From NCBI GenBank assembly GCA_000620185.1, contig JHVO01000008.1:124001-188000 (forward strand): a DNA stretch of 64,000 bases, written 5' to 3'. Made by a program: the position numbers and the translations under genes. Numbering within the stretch: position 1 is the first letter of the stretch; each line of letters starts with the position of its first letter. Positions 62,692-64,000 of the stretch are shown here, piece after piece. The DNA is from Geodermatophilaceae bacterium URHB0062 (lineage in GTDB: Bacteria; Actinomycetota; Actinomycetes; Mycobacteriales; Geodermatophilaceae). The notes beneath the pieces are model-generated. The model worked only from the letters and a program-made list of their open reading frames with translations. It had not been told where the DNA came from and searched no databases.

Positions 62692-63347
62692 GCGAGTCGG
62701 TGGACGACGAGCTGCGCACCCGGCTGGCCCGGATCGACCCGGCCGGACCCGACGTGCCGGTGGACCCCGCCACGAGCCCTCGGGCGGCCGACCTCATGGA
62801 GCGCGCCATGCAGACCTCCACCGACGTGGAGCCGGACGTCGACCTGCCCCGGAGCCGGCCGGGCCGGCGTCCGGCGTGGTGGGCGGCGGGGATCGCGGCC
62901 GTCGCCGCCGTCGCCGCGGCGGTGTTCGTCTTCGGCGGCAGTGGATCGCCGATACGGAACGGGCCGCCGGACGGTGGCGGGTCGCCTGGAGGGCAGGACG
63001 CGACGACGCTCGCGCTGTCGATGCCTGCCACACCCGAGGCCCGGTGCCGCGCCTTCGACGTCGCCGTCCTGCGGACCATGCAGGTGGCCTTCGAGGGCAC
63101 GGTCACGGCGACGGACGGCGAGCAGACGACGCTCACGGTCGACCGCTGGTTCACCGGCGGCGACGCCGATCGCGTGACGATCGACGTGCCCGACGGGCGG
63201 ACGTCGGAGTCCCTCGGCATCGAGTTCCGACCCGGAGCGCGCTACCTCGTCACGGCGACCGACGGGACCGTCAACGGCTGCGGCTACAGCGGCCCGGCCA
63301 CCGCGGAGCTCGAGAGCGCGTTCGCCGACGCCTTCCCTCGCCGCTGA
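62688..63347 (+). CDS. Membrane protein coupled to the sigma factor (probable anti-sigma)
   Basis: A 219-residue protein. The first ~60 residues are cytoplasmic and contain DELRTRLARIDPAG, followed by one transmembrane helix (AAGIAAVAAVAAAVFVFGG), a Gly/Pro linker and a ~130-residue extracytoplasmic part with two cysteines (EARCRAF, NGCGYSG). No HxxxCxxC zinc motif of typical anti-sigma factors is present. The ATG overlaps the sigma stop, so it is co-translated, which is the main reason for the anti-sigma call. The outer domain may be a sensor. Confidence 0.68.
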   Translation: MSESVDDELRTRLARIDPAGPDVPVDPATSPRAADLMERAMQTSTDVEPDVDLPRSRPGRRPAWWAAGIAAVAAVAAAVFVFGGSGSPIRNGPPDGGGSPGGQDATTLALSMPATPEARCRAFDVAVLRTMQVAFEGTVTATDGEQTTLTVDRWFTGGDADRVTIDVPDGRTSESLGIEFRPGARYLVTATDGTVNGCGYSGPATAELESAFADAFPRR

Positions 63348-63456
63348 GCCGCAGATGCCGGTCGTCCGGCCAGGCGTGCTGTTGTGCCATCGCCCCGCCG
63401 TGGGGTGCAGCATCAGCCGGGACGGAGTCCATGGCGACGGCGCGGATGGGCGGACG

Positions 63457-64000
63457 ATGACCGGCACCGGGATCGTGGGCGGAACGGTCCTCCGGGACGG
63501 GACGCCGGTGTTGCGGGACGTGACCCTGCAGGCCGAGGACGGCGAGCTGCTCGTGATCCTCGGGCCGTCGGGCAGCGGCAAGACGACCTTCCTGCGCGCC
63601 GTCGCCGGCCTGGACAAGCTCAGCCCCGGCGAGGTGTTCGTCCGTGGCCGCCGGGTCACCGACCTGCCGACGGGGGAGCGGCGGCTGTCGATGGTGTTCG
63701 AGTCGGGCAGCCTCATCCCGTTCCTCGACGTGGCGCACAACCTCGAGTGGGGGCTCAAGCTCCGGAACCTGCCCGAGGCCGAGCGGCAGGAGCGTGTCGG
63801 CCTGCGCGTCCGGCAGCTGCGGTTGAGCCGGTTGCTCGCCCGCCGGCCCAGCCAGCTGTCGGGGGGTGAGCGCGGGCTGGTCGGCATCGGGCATGCGCTG
63901 GTCCAGGCGCCCGACGCGTTCCTGCTCGACGAGCCGCTCGGCGACCTCGACGCGCAGCAACGGGTCGAGGTCCGCCGGCAGATCGTCTCGGTGGTCCGAT
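63457..64000 (+). CDS. ABC transporter ATPase, incomplete at the right edge
   Basis: At least 181 residues are visible. Walker A GPSGSGKTTF is near residue 37, Walker B is AFLLDEPLGDLDA. The Q-loop normally has a Gln in a pattern like VFQS, but here it reads VFESGSL, and the signature LSGGQ reads LSGGERGL. These Gln-to-Glu changes are unusual in two key positions. The best class is MalK/UgpC-type sugar-import ATPase from the FLDVAHNLEWGLKLRNL stretch, but this is not certain. The gene runs past the window end. ATG 63457 has no strong ribosome-binding site. Confidence 0.75.
   Translation, partial: MTGTGIVGGTVLRDGTPVLRDVTLQAEDGELLVILGPSGSGKTTFLRAVAGLDKLSPGEVFVRGRRVTDLPTGERRLSMVFESGSLIPFLDVAHNLEWGLKLRNLPEAERQERVGLRVRQLRLSRLLARRPSQLSGGERGLVGIGHALVQAPDAFLLDEPLGDLDAQQRVEVRRQIVSVVR

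Noticed and set aside
60239-63220. Minus-strand frame of about 993 codons across the hydrolases and sigma factor
   Set aside because: It crosses several genes that have clear motifs on other frames and shows only low-complexity Arg/Pro text.

Overview
The window is chromosomal DNA of a very high-GC actinobacterium. Gene content points to Geodermatophilaceae or a near relative (inference). The evidence is a complete type II fatty-acid synthase operon with a FasR-like regulator, the actinobacterial-only families DUF3052 and DUF3145, a homodimeric AceE, a FurA-KatG pair, a fused RNase HI/phosphatase, a DinB-fold mycothiol-type enzyme and a type A RNase P RNA. GTG starts and ATGA/GTGA stop-start overlaps are common. 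No prophage, transposase or CRISPR array is visible.

Layout. 1-4.2 kb: partial GNAT acetyltransferase, luciferase-like oxidoreductase, OpgC-type membrane acyltransferase and a secreted LamG/Ig-repeat protein. 4.7-8.3 kb: an overlapping CHAD-ParA gene pair, an aquaporin and a CAU-anticodon tRNA. 8.3-12.4 kb: a DUF2332 gene broken by an in-frame stop, a DinB-fold enzyme, a membrane diguanylate cyclase and DUF3145. 12.8-19.5 kb: the FAS-II operon (minus strand: fasR-like, fabD, a small biotinyl-like gene, fabH, acpP, fabF, accD). 19.6-22.7 kb: PAP2 phosphatase, pirin-like cupin, M20 amidohydrolase and DUF2231. 22.8-27.2 kb: aceE, DUF3052, an AhpE/BCP peroxiredoxin and tRNA-Val. 27.2-32.4 kb: an accessory-looking stretch with tRNA-end repeats, a Wzz-like protein, a small lipoprotein, a zinc-ribbon protein, an APC permease-SIS pair and an orphan protein. 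32.5-40.2 kb: lipid-related hydrolases, a WS/DGAT-epimerase pair and a FUSC transporter. 40.2-45.6 kb: Nif3-like protein, DUF3311-MctP monocarboxylate uptake, a zinc-ribbon coiled coil and RNase HI/phosphatase. 45.6-50.9 kb: RibD-like reductase, a frameshifted ArsB-like permease, TauE/SafE, DoxX, a second FUSC-type protein and a PIG-L deacetylase. 51-57.4 kb: rnpB, an orphan receiver protein and a MalT-like regulator followed by a three-gene operon. 57.5-64 kb: katG-furA, two hydrolases, an ECF sigma factor with a membrane partner and a partial ABC ATPase.

How parts fit. The FAS-II operon is a coupled unit under a FasR-like regulator, with AccD for malonyl-CoA supply. FurA probably represses itself and katG from a leaderless promoter. 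DUF3311-MctP should import short monocarboxylates, and AceE converts pyruvate to acetyl-CoA. WS/DGAT implies storage of neutral lipid.

Most unusual features. (1) CHAD plus ParA, which could position polyphosphate bodies. (2) A biotinyl-like protein inside the FAS operon that has lost its biotin lysine. (3) Two families of intergenic hairpins, each with a conserved loop and a changing stem. (4) Direct repeats of a tRNA-Val 3' end around an accessory gene. (5) Three conserved families with broken or degenerate signatures: DUF2332, ArsB-like and the ABC ATPase.
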